From Nissabacter sp. SGAir0207 (lineage in GTDB: Bacteria; Pseudomonadota; Gammaproteobacteria; Enterobacterales; Enterobacteriaceae), in the NCBI RefSeq assembly GCF_005491205.1, contig NZ_CP028041.1:10495-74494 (forward strand): a stretch of DNA of 64,000 bases, read 5' to 3'. The position numbers were made by a program, and so were the translations under genes. Within the stretch, counting starts at the first letter, position 1. The number at the start of each line of letters is the position of its first letter. The notes beneath the pieces were generated by a model. It made no database searches. It had not been told where the DNA came from and worked only from the letters and a program-made list of their open reading frames with translations. Positions 45,833 to 53,699 of the stretch are shown one piece after another.

Positions 45833-46621
45833 ATGGCAACTTTAGCTTCCCGTTTTGGTTATGTTAATCAGATCCGTAAAGACCGTCCGTTAACGGATGA
45901 TGAATTGCGCTATGCCGTGCCAAGTATTTTTTCAGAAGAAAAACATGATTCACGCAGTGAACGCTATACCTATATTCCTACCATCACCTTGTTGGACAAT
46001 TTGCGAAAAGAAGGTTTCCAACCTTTTTATGCCTGCCAGACCCGCGTGCGGGATGCTGAGAAACGCGGGCACACAAAACATATGCTGCGTCTGCGTCGGG
46101 AGAACAATATCGTGGGTACTGAGGTGCCGGAAATTATTCTGCTCAACAGCCATGACGGGTCGAGCAGCTACCAGATGATCCCAGGCATGTTTCGTTTTGT
46201 CTGCTGTAACGGCATGGTATGCGGTACGACATTGGGCGAAGTTCGCATGCCCCATAAAGGTGATATTGTCAGCCAGGTTATTGAAGGTGCCTATGAGGTG
46301 CTGGGTATTTTCGATAAGGTCGAAGCCGGCGCCGAACAGATGAAATCCATTAGCCTGAATAAGTATGAGCAGGAAGCTTTTGCCGGTGCCGCATTAGAAT
46401 ATCGTTATGAAGGCAGTGAGGTTATTCCGGTCACTGAAACCGATGTGTTAAGGCCGCGTCGCTGGCAGGATGATAAAAATGATTTGTGGACGACTTACCA
46501 GCGTGTGCAGGAAAACATGATAAAGGGTGGAATAAATGGGCGCAATGCGAAAGGCAAGCGAACCCGAACGCGAGCGATTAACGGCATCGATGGCGATATT
46601 AAACTTAACCGTGCCCTGTAG
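45833..46621 (+). CDS. DUF932 family protein
   Basis: A 262-residue protein from ATG 45833 (AGGAG upstream). Typical DUF932 features: FYACQTRVRDAEKRGHTKHM, LRRENNIVGTEVPEIILLNS, SSYQMIPGMFRFVCCNGMVC. Members are frequent in leading regions of enterobacterial plasmids and in prophages (YfjQ/YubP group); the molecular function is unknown. The C-terminus is basic. It is the gene nearest oriT on the + strand and the last of the R5 operon; a strong terminator follows. Confidence 0.85.
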   Translation: MATLASRFGYVNQIRKDRPLTDDELRYAVPSIFSEEKHDSRSERYTYIPTITLLDNLRKEGFQPFYACQTRVRDAEKRGHTKHMLRLRRENNIVGTEVPEIILLNSHDGSSSYQMIPGMFRFVCCNGMVCGTTLGEVRMPHKGDIVSQVIEGAYEVLGIFDKVEAGAEQMKSISLNKYEQEAFAGAALEYRYEGSEVIPVTETDVLRPRRWQDDKNDLWTTYQRVQENMIKGGINGRNAKGKRTRTRAINGIDGDIKLNRAL

Positions 46622-46678
46622 TCACTGGCTGAGAAAATGCAGACGCTGAAAAGCTGAAAACCCCTGCAATCAGGAAAG

Positions 46679-46702
46679 GCCGGATATAGTCCGGCTTTTT
46701 TT
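46679..46702 (+). terminator. Terminator after the DUF932 gene
   Basis: GCCGGA (46679-46684) and TCCGGC (46690-46695), a 5-base loop, then seven Ts. Confidence 0.9.
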
Positions 46703-46746
46703 GTTGTTGCGGTGTGCTTGCGTCTTTGACCCGATACTGTGACAGG

Positions 46747-47004
46747 GTGAAATACCGCGCCTGTTAAAGCCAGCCCCCATTGAGGGGGCCGACTTTAATT
46801 CCCCTGCCCGCCCCAACGAAAATAAATTTCCGTTGTACCGCTGTCCCCAAAGGGGACGCCCTGGTTAGAAAAAACTTACCCCCATATTCACAATCGACGT
46901 TTTTTTCGCTTGCTCCGCGAAAAAAACCGCTCCCGTTCGCTTTACCCCTTGGTGGGGGTAAAACTCACTGGCTTTATCTCATGTGAATATGGGGATAAGT
47001 TTTT
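46747..47004. other. Highly structured region beside oriT: candidate single-strand initiation site or promoter
   Basis: Nested hairpins: CCCCC-ATTGA-GGGGG; GTCCCC-AAA-GGGGAC; outer arms at 46870-46892 and 46982-47004 that match at 22 of 23 bases; inside them TTTTTTTCGC (46900-46909)/GCGAAAAAAA (46917-46926) and TTTACCCC (46941-46948)/GGGGTAAA (46955-46962). No gene. It lies about 600 bases behind nic on the leading side and would fold on the incoming strand. F has such elements (ssi/Frpo) in its leading region; the role here is inferred. Confidence 0.6.
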
Positions 47005-47013
47005 CGAACTCTG

Positions 47014-47472
47014 TCAGCGAGGCGTTTGTCTTTGTGCCTTGAGCGATATATATGTGTTATAAATTTTCCTCGCATAACTGTTGCGACGTTCTACCTGTCG
47101 CGGTGCAGGGTCGAACCCGGCATTGTATGCCCCCACGGCATTCCAGTTCATCCCCCAGCGTTTAAAGGCCAGCGCCAGGTAGTACGCCCCCGTGTAGATG
47201 TTCATGCAGGCGTCTGATTTTAACTGCTGTGGCGTAATACCGAATTGCGCCAGGTGTGGGAAGTTCTGCGAGTCTATTTGCATCAGCCCCGCCCCATATC
47301 CGGTGACCGGGTTCTTACCAATGGCGTCAGTCTTGAACCGTGATTCGTTCCATGATATTGCGCGGAGTAAATCGGGATCGATTTTATAATCGCGCCCCGC
47401 CATATCAAAACAATCATTGGCTTGGGTGCCGAACGAGAGCACGAGCACCGAGAATAACATAACCTTTCGCAT
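47014..47472 (-). CDS. GeneX/orf169-type lytic transglycosylase
   Basis: A 152-residue periplasmic peptidoglycan hydrolase. Signal peptide [18 protein letters not shown], then an SLT domain with the catalytic Glu in [15 protein letters not shown] and YNAGFDP. The homologue in F (orf169) also lies between oriT and the leading region and opens the cell wall for the transfer machine. The start 47472 (AAGG, spacing 8) is preferred over 47508 or 47478. It is transcribed away from oriT. Confidence 0.9.
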   Translation of the reverse strand: MRKVMLFSVLVLSFGTQANDCFDMAGRDYKIDPDLLRAISWNESRFKTDAIGKNPVTGYGAGLMQIDSQNFPHLAQFGITPQQLKSDACMNIYTGAYYLALAFKRWGMNWNAVGAYNAGFDPAPRQVERRNSYARKIYNTYISLKAQRQTPR

Positions 47473-47600
47473 AGTCATTACCTTCAGGGGGCCGGGAATA
47501 AACCCCACTATGCCATTTTGGTGGAAAAAAGGAACCCCACGGATATGTGCAAGCCTTAAAAACCGCTATCAAATCGATCATCCTTCTCTTTGGTACGTCA

Positions 47601-47631
47601 TGGGCACACCCCACGCAAGACAGTGTCTTGC
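47601..47631 (-). other. nic site and adjoining inverted repeat
   Basis: On the - strand the sequence GCGTGGGGTGT|GCCC matches the F-type nic core GCGTGGGGTGT|GG; the cut would fall between 47606 and 47605. GCAAGACA (47615-47622) and TGTCTTGC (47624-47631) form the inverted repeat that TraI recognises. The - strand is therefore transferred, leading with geneX and the module region and ending with tra. Confidence 0.88.
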
Positions 47632-47735
47632 AAGATTTTACTTTAAAATCAGTTTGTTAATGTTCTTGCATTGTTTCTTTTTGAGTTTTGGTTAAAAAAC
47701 TATACTCGCTATGTACTCTACATATACTCTTTTAC

Positions 47736-47856
47736 GAGTATAGCTATACTCTTCTTATACTTACAATTTTAAATCAATTACATATGTAGAGTATACTCTA
47801 GAGTGTACTCTATTTTTTGATTATTTTTTGTTTAGAGTGTACTCTAGAGTGTACTC
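47736..47856. promoter_or_regulatory. TraM-binding-type palindromes (sbm) and traM promoter area
   Basis: GAGTATAGCTATACTC (47736-47751) and TAGAGTATACTCTA (47787-47800) are perfect palindromes. TAGAGTGTACTCTA-type units follow at 47799-47812, 47833-47846 and 47845-47856, pairwise overlapping by two bases. In F-like plasmids TraM tetramers bind such arrays for relaxosome-TraD docking and autoregulation. Confidence 0.8.
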
Positions 47857-47910
47857 GTGCTATACCTATTCTAAATAATACAATGTCTACCCTATAAATA
47901 AGAGGAAACA

Positions 47911-48309
47911 ATGCCAAGAGTACAAGCTTTTCTAAACAATGATGTTATCGAAGAAGTTAATTCAATTGTTGAAAGCCGCCGTGCTGAAGGTGCTTCTAAC
48001 CAAGATGCAAGCTTCTCTAATACAGTATCTATGTTGGTAGAGCTTGGGTTGAGGGTCTATCGTCTTCAAAGGGAAAATAGAACCGATCCCTTTAATCAAA
48101 CTGAGTTCAATAAGCTTCTCCTCGATAACGCTGTTCGTGCAAGGATAACAAGTCAAAAGCTATTGGGGGTCTTGTCTTTGCTTCCAGAGCTTACAAATAA
48201 CGAAAGTTTTTCTTTGGCTCGGGTAATTGAAAAAATCAACGATGAGGCTGATGAGATCAACAGTAAAATGTTTCCGGCACTTGATGACGAAGAGGATAGC
48301 AATGAATAG
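47911..48309 (+). CDS. traM: TraM, relaxosome accessory protein
   Basis: A 132-residue protein. N-terminal DNA-binding part (MPRVQAFLNNDVIEEVNSIV) and the conserved SFSNTVSMLVELGLRVYRLQ, then NQTEFNKLLLDNAV as in F TraM; the C-terminal helices form the tetramer that docks with the TraD tail (acidic end DDEEDSNE). RBS AGAGGA precedes ATG 47911. It would bind the palindromes just upstream and repress itself. AT-rich like its surroundings. Confidence 0.93.
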   Translation: MPRVQAFLNNDVIEEVNSIVESRRAEGASNQDASFSNTVSMLVELGLRVYRLQRENRTDPFNQTEFNKLLLDNAVRARITSQKLLGVLSLLPELTNNESFSLARVIEKINDEADEINSKMFPALDDEEDSNE

Positions 48310-48578
48310 CATATACATTTGTATATCTAATATATATTTAGAATTGGCCTAGTTTAAGTTTACAAGGTTTATTATTTGGCTACTACTCTTTACGATATCC
48401 TGCTAAGGGAAATCTTAAAATTAAAGTTATATAAATTTGTAAACCGGTTACTAAATATTTTTACCTTGAGTCTTTGTCGGATTTCTATAAAGTAATTGTA
48501 AGTTTATAGAACTGTGATGAATTATCTGAAGTGAAATTTAGAAGGGCAAGAAATCTATATGAACTGAAATTATTAATC
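48310..48578. other. AT-rich intergenic region upstream of finP/traJ
   Basis: Probable traJ promoter region with no gene. GTAAACCGGTTACTAA near 48440 forms a short palindromic core (AACCGGTT) that may be a regulator site. Confidence 0.45.
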
Positions 48579-48651
48579 GCCAGCATAAGTCGGATTGCGC
48601 CCGACTTAGCTGGCTAACCACATCAACCTGACTAGGAGGCTGTTATGGCTG
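48570..48651 (-). ncRNA. finP: FinP antisense RNA
   Basis: The traJ leader holds GCCAGCATAAGTCGG (48579-48593) and CCGACTTAGCTGGC (48601-48614), a long hairpin with one bulged base and a 7-base loop. On the - strand a promoter (-35 TTGAGA, reverse complement 48681-48686; -10 TAGCAT, 48658-48663; 17 bases apart) would start an RNA near 48651 that ends after this hairpin, about 80 nt, the size of F FinP. It covers the traJ ribosome site and start codon. With FinO it should block traJ translation. Confidence 0.75.
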
Positions 48652-49367
48652 CCCGTGATGCTACGATCTCCTCTGGTAGATCTCAAGTACATTCTTTACT
48701 GTCTGATAGTTTTGTGTACTCTTTCTTTGATAGTTCTCCGGATGCCTGGTGTATTCGTGACTCAGTAGGCAGGTTTGTCTACATGAATCCTATCTTTGCG
48801 CACTGCCTGGGCGCAAAAAACGCTTCTTTTCTTATCGGTAGAAAGTTAGAGGAGATGACAACTAATTTAGATGGACTTAAAGCCAAGCTATTTAGCTTGG
48901 AAAATGATGCTATTCTTTTTTCTTCTAAAAAAACATGCATCGTACCCATGTTATCGCCAAAAGACTCAAGAAGAGTTTTGTCCTCTGCAATTTTTGTTCC
49001 TATCAAAAATCCATCTGGCATCTACATAGGCACATGTTGGCAATTGTGCGAGTGTAATATATTCCCATTTAATTCCGTCAAGATTAAAAATATAAAACTA
49101 AACGAGCATGACAGGGCGCTTGTCACACCCTATTCTGTTTTTTCGAGGAAGCAATGGGAGATAGCCTGGCCTCTTGTAATGGGGTGGTCAAAGCTGGATA
49201 TATCTATAAGTTTAGGAATATCAGCCGATCATGTACGTAAAACGACGGTGCTACTTTATTCAAAAATAGGCGTGAATACTTTTGAAGAATTCCAAGCAAA
49301 GGTAATAGCCCTGGAGTGGTTAAAAGAAGTACCGGAAAGAACGCCGTATATAACCAATGGTTATTAG
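48645..49367 (+). CDS. traJ: TraJ, activator of the tra operon
   Basis: A 240-residue protein. The N-terminal PAS-like part (SFFDSSPDAWCIRDSVGRFV) and the C-terminal LuxR-like helix-turn-helix (SKLDISISLGISADHVRKTT) are the architecture of F-type TraJ proteins, which are very diverse. AGGAGG precedes ATG 48645. The antisense finP over its leader and finO at 16060 complete the fertility-inhibition circuit. It is expected to counter H-NS silencing at the traY promoter. Confidence 0.85.
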   Translation: MAARDATISSGRSQVHSLLSDSFVYSFFDSSPDAWCIRDSVGRFVYMNPIFAHCLGAKNASFLIGRKLEEMTTNLDGLKAKLFSLENDAILFSSKKTCIVPMLSPKDSRRVLSSAIFVPIKNPSGIYIGTCWQLCECNIFPFNSVKIKNIKLNEHDRALVTPYSVFSRKQWEIAWPLVMGWSKLDISISLGISADHVRKTTVLLYSKIGVNTFEEFQAKVIALEWLKEVPERTPYITNGY

Positions 49368-49477
49368 GGGTTTTTCCGTTATTACTATTTTCTCGAAAAA
49401 TGCCCCAGATTTGGGGGGCGACTCTCTAAAAATTTTACTTAATAATGAATTCCACGCCAACCAAGGAGGCTTCGTGA

Positions 49478-49720
49478 GTGAAAGACTCGTCATCTCAACC
49501 CGAGCATGGTGAAACTCTGGTAACAGTGGTGCTCAGCGCAGAAAGTAATGGATTTTTAATTGAGGCGGCCAAAGTGTCCGGCCGCTCAAAAAAGATTGAG
49601 GCTCAAATTAGATTAGCCGATCATCTAAAACGCTTTGAGCATTATCTGACCCCTGATGTATTACAGCAGCGGATGGAGGATAAACGACACATTAGTGAGT
49701 ATTGCCCTAAAGACAAATAA
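49478..49720 (+). CDS. traY: TraY, relaxosome protein, first gene of the tra operon
   Basis: An 80-residue ribbon-helix-helix-type protein (LVTVVLSAESNGFLIEAAKV and SGRSKKIEAQIRLADHLKRF). GTG 49478 follows AAGGAGG. In F, TraY binds oriT near nic and the traY promoter. It is a single-domain form (about half of F TraY, which is a tandem repeat), as in R100-like plasmids. A GC hairpin at about 49403-49420 lies in the preceding interval. Confidence 0.8.
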   Translation: MKDSSSQPEHGETLVTVVLSAESNGFLIEAAKVSGRSKKIEAQIRLADHLKRFEHYLTPDVLQQRMEDKRHISEYCPKDK

Positions 49721-49742
49721 TGAAGCCCCTGATAACAACAGT

Positions 49743-49806
49743 TATAGCGCCTGGATTTGCCTCTGAATGTATTCACGGCGCTATACCGGTGGGTTATTTG
49801 CACCGG
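49743..49806 (+). other. Hairpins between traY and traA
   Basis: TATAGCGCC (49743-49751) pairs with GGCGCTATA (49777-49785), and directly after it CCGGTG with CACCGG (49786-49806). This may protect or process the traA message, a frequent feature ahead of highly expressed pilin genes. Confidence 0.5.
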
Positions 49807-49846
49807 CTGGCAGACATTATTTTTTACCTCTTATAGGAAATAAACC

Positions 49847-50206
49847 ATGAAATTAGCCATTAATGGTAAGGGTACTCGTATGTCCAATGCTGTGAAACGC
49901 CTCTCTGAAAAAGGTCTGGCCTTTATGAATAAACACAACGCAGTTCGCCTGGCAAAATTATCACTGGTGCCGGCTTTGGCGATGCTGATGTTTACCGGCG
50001 TAGTGCGGGCAGAGGATTTGGCCGCAGGTGGCCAGCAGACCGTCAGTGATACTTTCGGCGGGGATTCTTCCCTGGCTGGCTGGATTATTTTCGGTGAGAT
50101 CTTCGTTGGTATCGTCACCTATATCAAAACCCGGAATATCTTCGCCCTGGGCGGTGTAGCCATCGTGATGGTATTCCTGAACGTTGCTTTCGGCCTCGTG
50201 GGCTAA
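49847..50206 (+). CDS. traA: TraA, F-type pilin precursor
   Basis: A 119-residue prepilin. A long leader of about 55 residues ends at VRA|EDL, leaving a mature pilin of about 64 residues with two membrane helices (LAGWIIFGEIFVGIVTYI and FALGGVAIVMVFLNVAFGL) separated by a basic turn (KTRN). F pilin has the same plan with 70 residues. The pilin chaperone TraQ is not encoded nearby, so this pilin presumably folds without it. AGG precedes ATG 49847. Confidence 0.93.
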   Translation: MKLAINGKGTRMSNAVKRLSEKGLAFMNKHNAVRLAKLSLVPALAMLMFTGVVRAEDLAAGGQQTVSDTFGGDSSLAGWIIFGEIFVGIVTYIKTRNIFALGGVAIVMVFLNVAFGLVG

Positions 50207-50217
50207 TAGGAGGCGCG

Positions 50218-50526
50218 GTGAGTTCGGGTGACGATTTAGCTCAATTCCGTTTCCCGAAAACGCTGTCAGAGCAGAGTCGCTTTCTGGGTCTCCCGCTGGA
50301 TGAAGCAGTGCCAACACTCCCCCTGATCATCGGGGGACTGTTGACACACAAACAGCTGTGGGGGCTGGGGGCGGCAGTGATGGTATGGCTTCTGATACGC
50401 ACGGCTAAACGGGGAAAAAGCAGTATGTGGATGTACAACTTCCTCTACTGGTATTTCCCCACCCTTCTTTTCAGAACCGTATTCAAAACTATCCCTGACT
50501 CCAGTTTTCGGCAGTGGATCAAATAA
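50218..50526 (+). CDS. traL: TraL, pilus assembly protein
   Basis: A 102-residue inner-membrane protein with the hydrophobic pair around VPTLPLIIGGLLTHKQLWGL and AVMVWLLIR, and the C-terminal YWYFPTLLFRTVF that is typical of TraL (VirB3-like role). GTG 50218 follows TAGGAGG. It lies between traA and traE. Confidence 0.93.
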   Translation: MSSGDDLAQFRFPKTLSEQSRFLGLPLDEAVPTLPLIIGGLLTHKQLWGLGAAVMVWLLIRTAKRGKSSMWMYNFLYWYFPTLLFRTVFKTIPDSSFRQWIK

Positions 50527-50535
50527 GGCGCTGGT

Positions 50536-51102
50536 ATGGAATATTCCGCTTACAACTCGTCAAACAAGGTTCTCGCGATTGGCTTTGCGGCGATGTTTGT
50601 GATCCTGGTGCTGAGCCTGGCCGCGACACTGTTTCTGGTTATCCAGAACCGGACGCTGGCGCATGAACAGCGCACGATCGTGACCCCGATGGGCTACAAC
50701 GCCCCGTTTGCGGTAACGCAAAATCGGGCCGGCGTGGCCTATCTGGAAATGATGGCGGGGTCTTTTATCGCCCTGCGCCTGAATGTTTCCCCTGAGACAG
50801 TGGATGCTCAGCATCTGTTCCTGCTCTCGTTTTTTAAACCCGGCGCACAGCCGGCTATCAAGGTGATGCTGGCCGAGGAGGCCGCACGCATCAAATCCAA
50901 TGAGGTGAACTCCGCGTTTTACCAGACCAGCATCAAGGTCTATCCGCAGGCCAACATGGTCGATATCCGCGGCATGTTGAAGACCTGGATCGGCAGCGGA
51001 AAGCCCTTTAGTGAACTCAAACATTACGTCCTGAAACTCGATTACCAGGACGGAATGACCCGCATTGAACAGTTCAAGGAGGTCGATGATGCCGCGCAAT
51101 AA
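50536..51102 (+). CDS. traE: TraE, pilus assembly protein
   Basis: A 188-residue protein, the VirB8-like component. One N-terminal membrane helix (VLAIGFAAMFVILVLSLAATLFL; written as parts: AIGFAAMFVILV) anchors a periplasmic domain. Length and order match F TraE (188). The gene ends inside the ribosome-site and start region of traK, which implies coupling. Confidence 0.93.
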   Translation: MEYSAYNSSNKVLAIGFAAMFVILVLSLAATLFLVIQNRTLAHEQRTIVTPMGYNAPFAVTQNRAGVAYLEMMAGSFIALRLNVSPETVDAQHLFLLSFFKPGAQPAIKVMLAEEAARIKSNEVNSAFYQTSIKVYPQANMVDIRGMLKTWIGSGKPFSELKHYVLKLDYQDGMTRIEQFKEVDDAAQ

Positions 51103-51814
51103 ATGGCTTGCCGCGCTGCTGGCCTGCGTGCCCTGCGTGAGCTGGGCGGTCACCGCGCCGGTGTCGCTCTCCTTTCCCCCCAACGGTCAGTTCGACCTGC
51201 CGGTCAGCAATACCAACCCTAACCTGATTGTGGTGCCGGGTGACCGGATTGTGGCTGTTAACAGCGCCGTGGGGACACTGACCGACAAACGCAACACCAA
51301 AGAAGGGGCCGCGCTGCTGTCCACTCTTCAGGAGAAGCCCTTTACGTTTTACCTCGAAACCGAACATGGCCAGGTCTTTTCCATCAATGCGCGGCCGGCG
51401 AAAGGGGCAGGGCGGAGTTATCGCCTGAGCGGGCAGACGGCAGTCCACCGTGAAGAGGCGCGCAAGTGGGAGACGGCGCAGCCGTATGAGACCACGCTGA
51501 TTGCCCTGAACAAAGCACTCCGACAGGGACGGATGCCGGCGGGGTATGCCGGTGTGCCGGCAGACCGCGACACGCTGAAAGCCCCGCTGGGGCTGCAAGT
51601 CACGGCAGAGACGGCCTGGTCAGGGGATGCACTGCGCGTAGTTCGTGCTCGGATCACCAATCTGGGCACCTTGCCGGCGGTGCTGCGTGAGCAGGATTTC
51701 TGGCAGCCGGGGGTGCGGGCGGTGATGTTTGACACGCTGGGCACTGAGCTTCCCGGCGGGGCCACGGCGGCGGTGTATGTGACCCTCGATCAGGAGGCCG
51801 GCGATGAACATTAA
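51089..51814 (+). CDS. traK: TraK, secretin-like pore protein
   Basis: A 241-residue periplasmic/outer-membrane protein (VirB9-like). Signal peptide MPRNKWLAALLACVPCVSWA, then beta-rich domains. ATG 51089 is preferred because AAGGAGG lies six bases before it. In F it is held by the lipoprotein TraV and bound by TraB to span the envelope. The end overlaps traB. Confidence 0.92.
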   Translation: MPRNKWLAALLACVPCVSWAVTAPVSLSFPPNGQFDLPVSNTNPNLIVVPGDRIVAVNSAVGTLTDKRNTKEGAALLSTLQEKPFTFYLETEHGQVFSINARPAKGAGRSYRLSGQTAVHREEARKWETAQPYETTLIALNKALRQGRMPAGYAGVPADRDTLKAPLGLQVTAETAWSGDALRVVRARITNLGTLPAVLREQDFWQPGVRAVMFDTLGTELPGGATAAVYVTLDQEAGDEH

Positions 51815-53138
51815 TACCCAGGTCAAACGCAAACAGATTGCCCTGTTCATCGCCTGTGTGCTGGGCATTTCTGCGGTAGCCAGCGGGGCGTGGTATGTGG
51901 CTAACCGCGACAAGCGGGCGGCAGACGCAGAGAAAAAAACCGCGGAGCCGGCCCCGGATTTAACCGGCGTGATAGACCGGTCGTTTGATAACAAGGCGCA
52001 GCAAAACGCCATTATCCAGGGCCAGATGTCCCAGAACGAGATGAAAAAGGATTTTGAGGAGCTGAAAAAAGAACTCCAGATGCTCAACAAGAGCCGCATG
52101 GATGACCAGAAGCGCCTGGGCGATCTGGAGCGTGAAAATGCGCAGCTGCGGGAGAAACAGAATGCGCAGGCAAATACGCCGGTGGCACCGCCGGCCGGGG
52201 CTGCCCCCACGGGGGAGCCGCGCCCGAATACCGTGAACGTGCCGCCGCCGACCCAGTTCTATCCGGGCGCGGGCACGCCTGCGGCCACCCAGGTGAGCTA
52301 CAACACGATGCCGGCGATGCAGGCGCAGAGCGGGATGGATACGACGACCTTCAGTTATGAAGCCCCGGTTAAAAATGCGTTCCCTTATATCCCGTCCGGC
52401 AGCTTTGCCAAGGCGATGGTGATCGAGGGGGCGGATGCCAACGCGGCTGTGACCGGCCCACAAAATACCGCGCCGATGCAATTTCGTCTGACCGGCCGTG
52501 TGCAGATGCCCAACGACAAGGTGTATGACCTTACCGGCTGCTTTGTGAATGCGGAAGCCTACGGGGATGTCTCCAGCGAACGCGCCGAGGTGCGCACCCG
52601 CAGCATCAGCTGCAACATTGGCGATGACGTGATTGACCAGAAAATTGCCGGGCACGTGAGCTTTATGGGCAAAAACGGCATCAAGGGCCAGGTGGTAATG
52701 CGCAACGGAAAAATCCTGGGCTGGGCATTTGGTGCTGGCGTGCTGGACGGTATCGGACAGGGAATGCAGAGCGTTGGCTCAACTGCTGTAGGCATTGGCG
52801 CTACTGCCGATGTCAGCGGGGGAGATGTGGCCCGCTCCGGTCTGGGCGGCGGAGCCAGCCAGGCGGCAAAGACGCTGAGCGAGTACTACATCAAGCGTGC
52901 AGAGCAGTATCACCCCATTATCCCGATTGGGGCTGGCAACGAGGTGACCGTGGTGTTTCAGGACGGCTTTCAGCTGATGACGTTGGCTGAACAGAGTGCC
53001 GCAAAGCGAAAAACCAAAAGCGCGGCGCAGGAAGCCAGCATGTCGGCTGCTGAAATTAAGCGCGAAGCAGTCAAGCAGGTAGACCAGCTTAACCTGGGCG
53101 ATGTGGTGCCCACGATGCCGCCGATGGCGCAGAACTGA
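51804..53138 (+). CDS. traB: TraB, envelope-spanning scaffold protein
   Basis: A 444-residue VirB10-like protein. N-terminal membrane helix (IALFIACVLGISAVASGAWY), a coiled coil (DFEELKKELQMLNKSRMDDQ and onward), a Pro-rich linker (PPAGAAPTGEPRPNTVNVPP), then the C-terminal beta-barrel domain. F TraB has 475 residues. AGGAGG precedes ATG 51804. It transmits energy from the inner membrane to the TraK/TraV ring. Confidence 0.94.
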   Translation: MNINTQVKRKQIALFIACVLGISAVASGAWYVANRDKRAADAEKKTAEPAPDLTGVIDRSFDNKAQQNAIIQGQMSQNEMKKDFEELKKELQMLNKSRMDDQKRLGDLERENAQLREKQNAQANTPVAPPAGAAPTGEPRPNTVNVPPPTQFYPGAGTPAATQVSYNTMPAMQAQSGMDTTTFSYEAPVKNAFPYIPSGSFAKAMVIEGADANAAVTGPQNTAPMQFRLTGRVQMPNDKVYDLTGCFVNAEAYGDVSSERAEVRTRSISCNIGDDVIDQKIAGHVSFMGKNGIKGQVVMRNGKILGWAFGAGVLDGIGQGMQSVGSTAVGIGATADVSGGDVARSGLGGGASQAAKTLSEYYIKRAEQYHPIIPIGAGNEVTVVFQDGFQLMTLAEQSAAKRKTKSAAQEASMSAAEIKREAVKQVDQLNLGDVVPTMPPMAQN

Positions 53139-53147
53139 GGAGTCATG

Positions 53148-53690
53148 ATGAAACTGATTGCGTTTGCCGTACTGGCCGGTGTCACGGCTGTGCTTACCGG
53201 GTGTGCCGGCGTTGACAGTGAGTTCGAGTGTAACGCCACCACGTCTGATCGCTGCATGACGATGGAGCAGGCCAATGAGAAAGCGCGTCTGGCCACCGAG
53301 GGCGCAGCGGGAAAGCCGGCTGCGACCGCGCTGCCTACCCTGGTTAACCCGCCGGTGGCGGTGCGCCCGGTAAGCCGTCCGGTCGCCTATACCCGGCCGG
53401 TCTCGCCCGCAGCGCCTGTAGTACATCCGGCACCGGTATCGACGCCGGCCCCGCGGCCGCTGACCCGCGTGAGTTCGGCCCCACTTCAGCGCACCGCCCT
53501 GCCGGCCCCCAGCTGCGCCCCGCGCCGCTGCCATGATGCGGGCGAAGTACGTCCGGTGCGCACCGCCGAGCGCACCGCCAATGTCTGGATAGCGCCGTAT
53601 GTCGATACCCAGGATGTGTTTCACCAGCCCGGCCGGGTCTCGTTTGTCCTGACGGCACCCGCCTGGCATATGCCGGCCGTTATCGAGTAA
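53148..53690 (+). CDS. traV: TraV, outer-membrane lipoprotein
   Basis: A 180-residue lipoprotein with lipobox LTGC (Cys19) and the following CNATTSDRC, two Cys as in F TraV. The centre is Pro/Val-rich, probably extended. I choose ATG 53148 over 53145 because GAGGAG is then five bases away. It anchors TraK in the outer membrane (VirB7-like). Confidence 0.92.
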   Translation: MKLIAFAVLAGVTAVLTGCAGVDSEFECNATTSDRCMTMEQANEKARLATEGAAGKPAATALPTLVNPPVAVRPVSRPVAYTRPVSPAAPVVHPAPVSTPAPRPLTRVSSAPLQRTALPAPSCAPRRCHDAGEVRPVRTAERTANVWIAPYVDTQDVFHQPGRVSFVLTAPAWHMPAVIE

Positions 53691-53699
53691 GGGAGCGTT

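Larger units (their letters stand above)
47473..47910. other. oriT: Origin of transfer (oriT) region
   Basis: About 440 bases between geneX and traM. It holds the nic site, an adjacent 8-bp inverted repeat, an AT-rich stretch likely to bind IHF, and a series of palindromic TraM-type sites. The order (geneX, nic, inverted repeat, AT-rich, sbm sites, traM) is that of F-like oriT regions. Confidence 0.88.

Noticed and set aside
51620..52655. Long frames on the - strand of the tra operon (also 53344-53658 and 54026-54838)
   Set aside because: They are shadows of codon-biased tra genes, with no ribosome sites or recognisable products.
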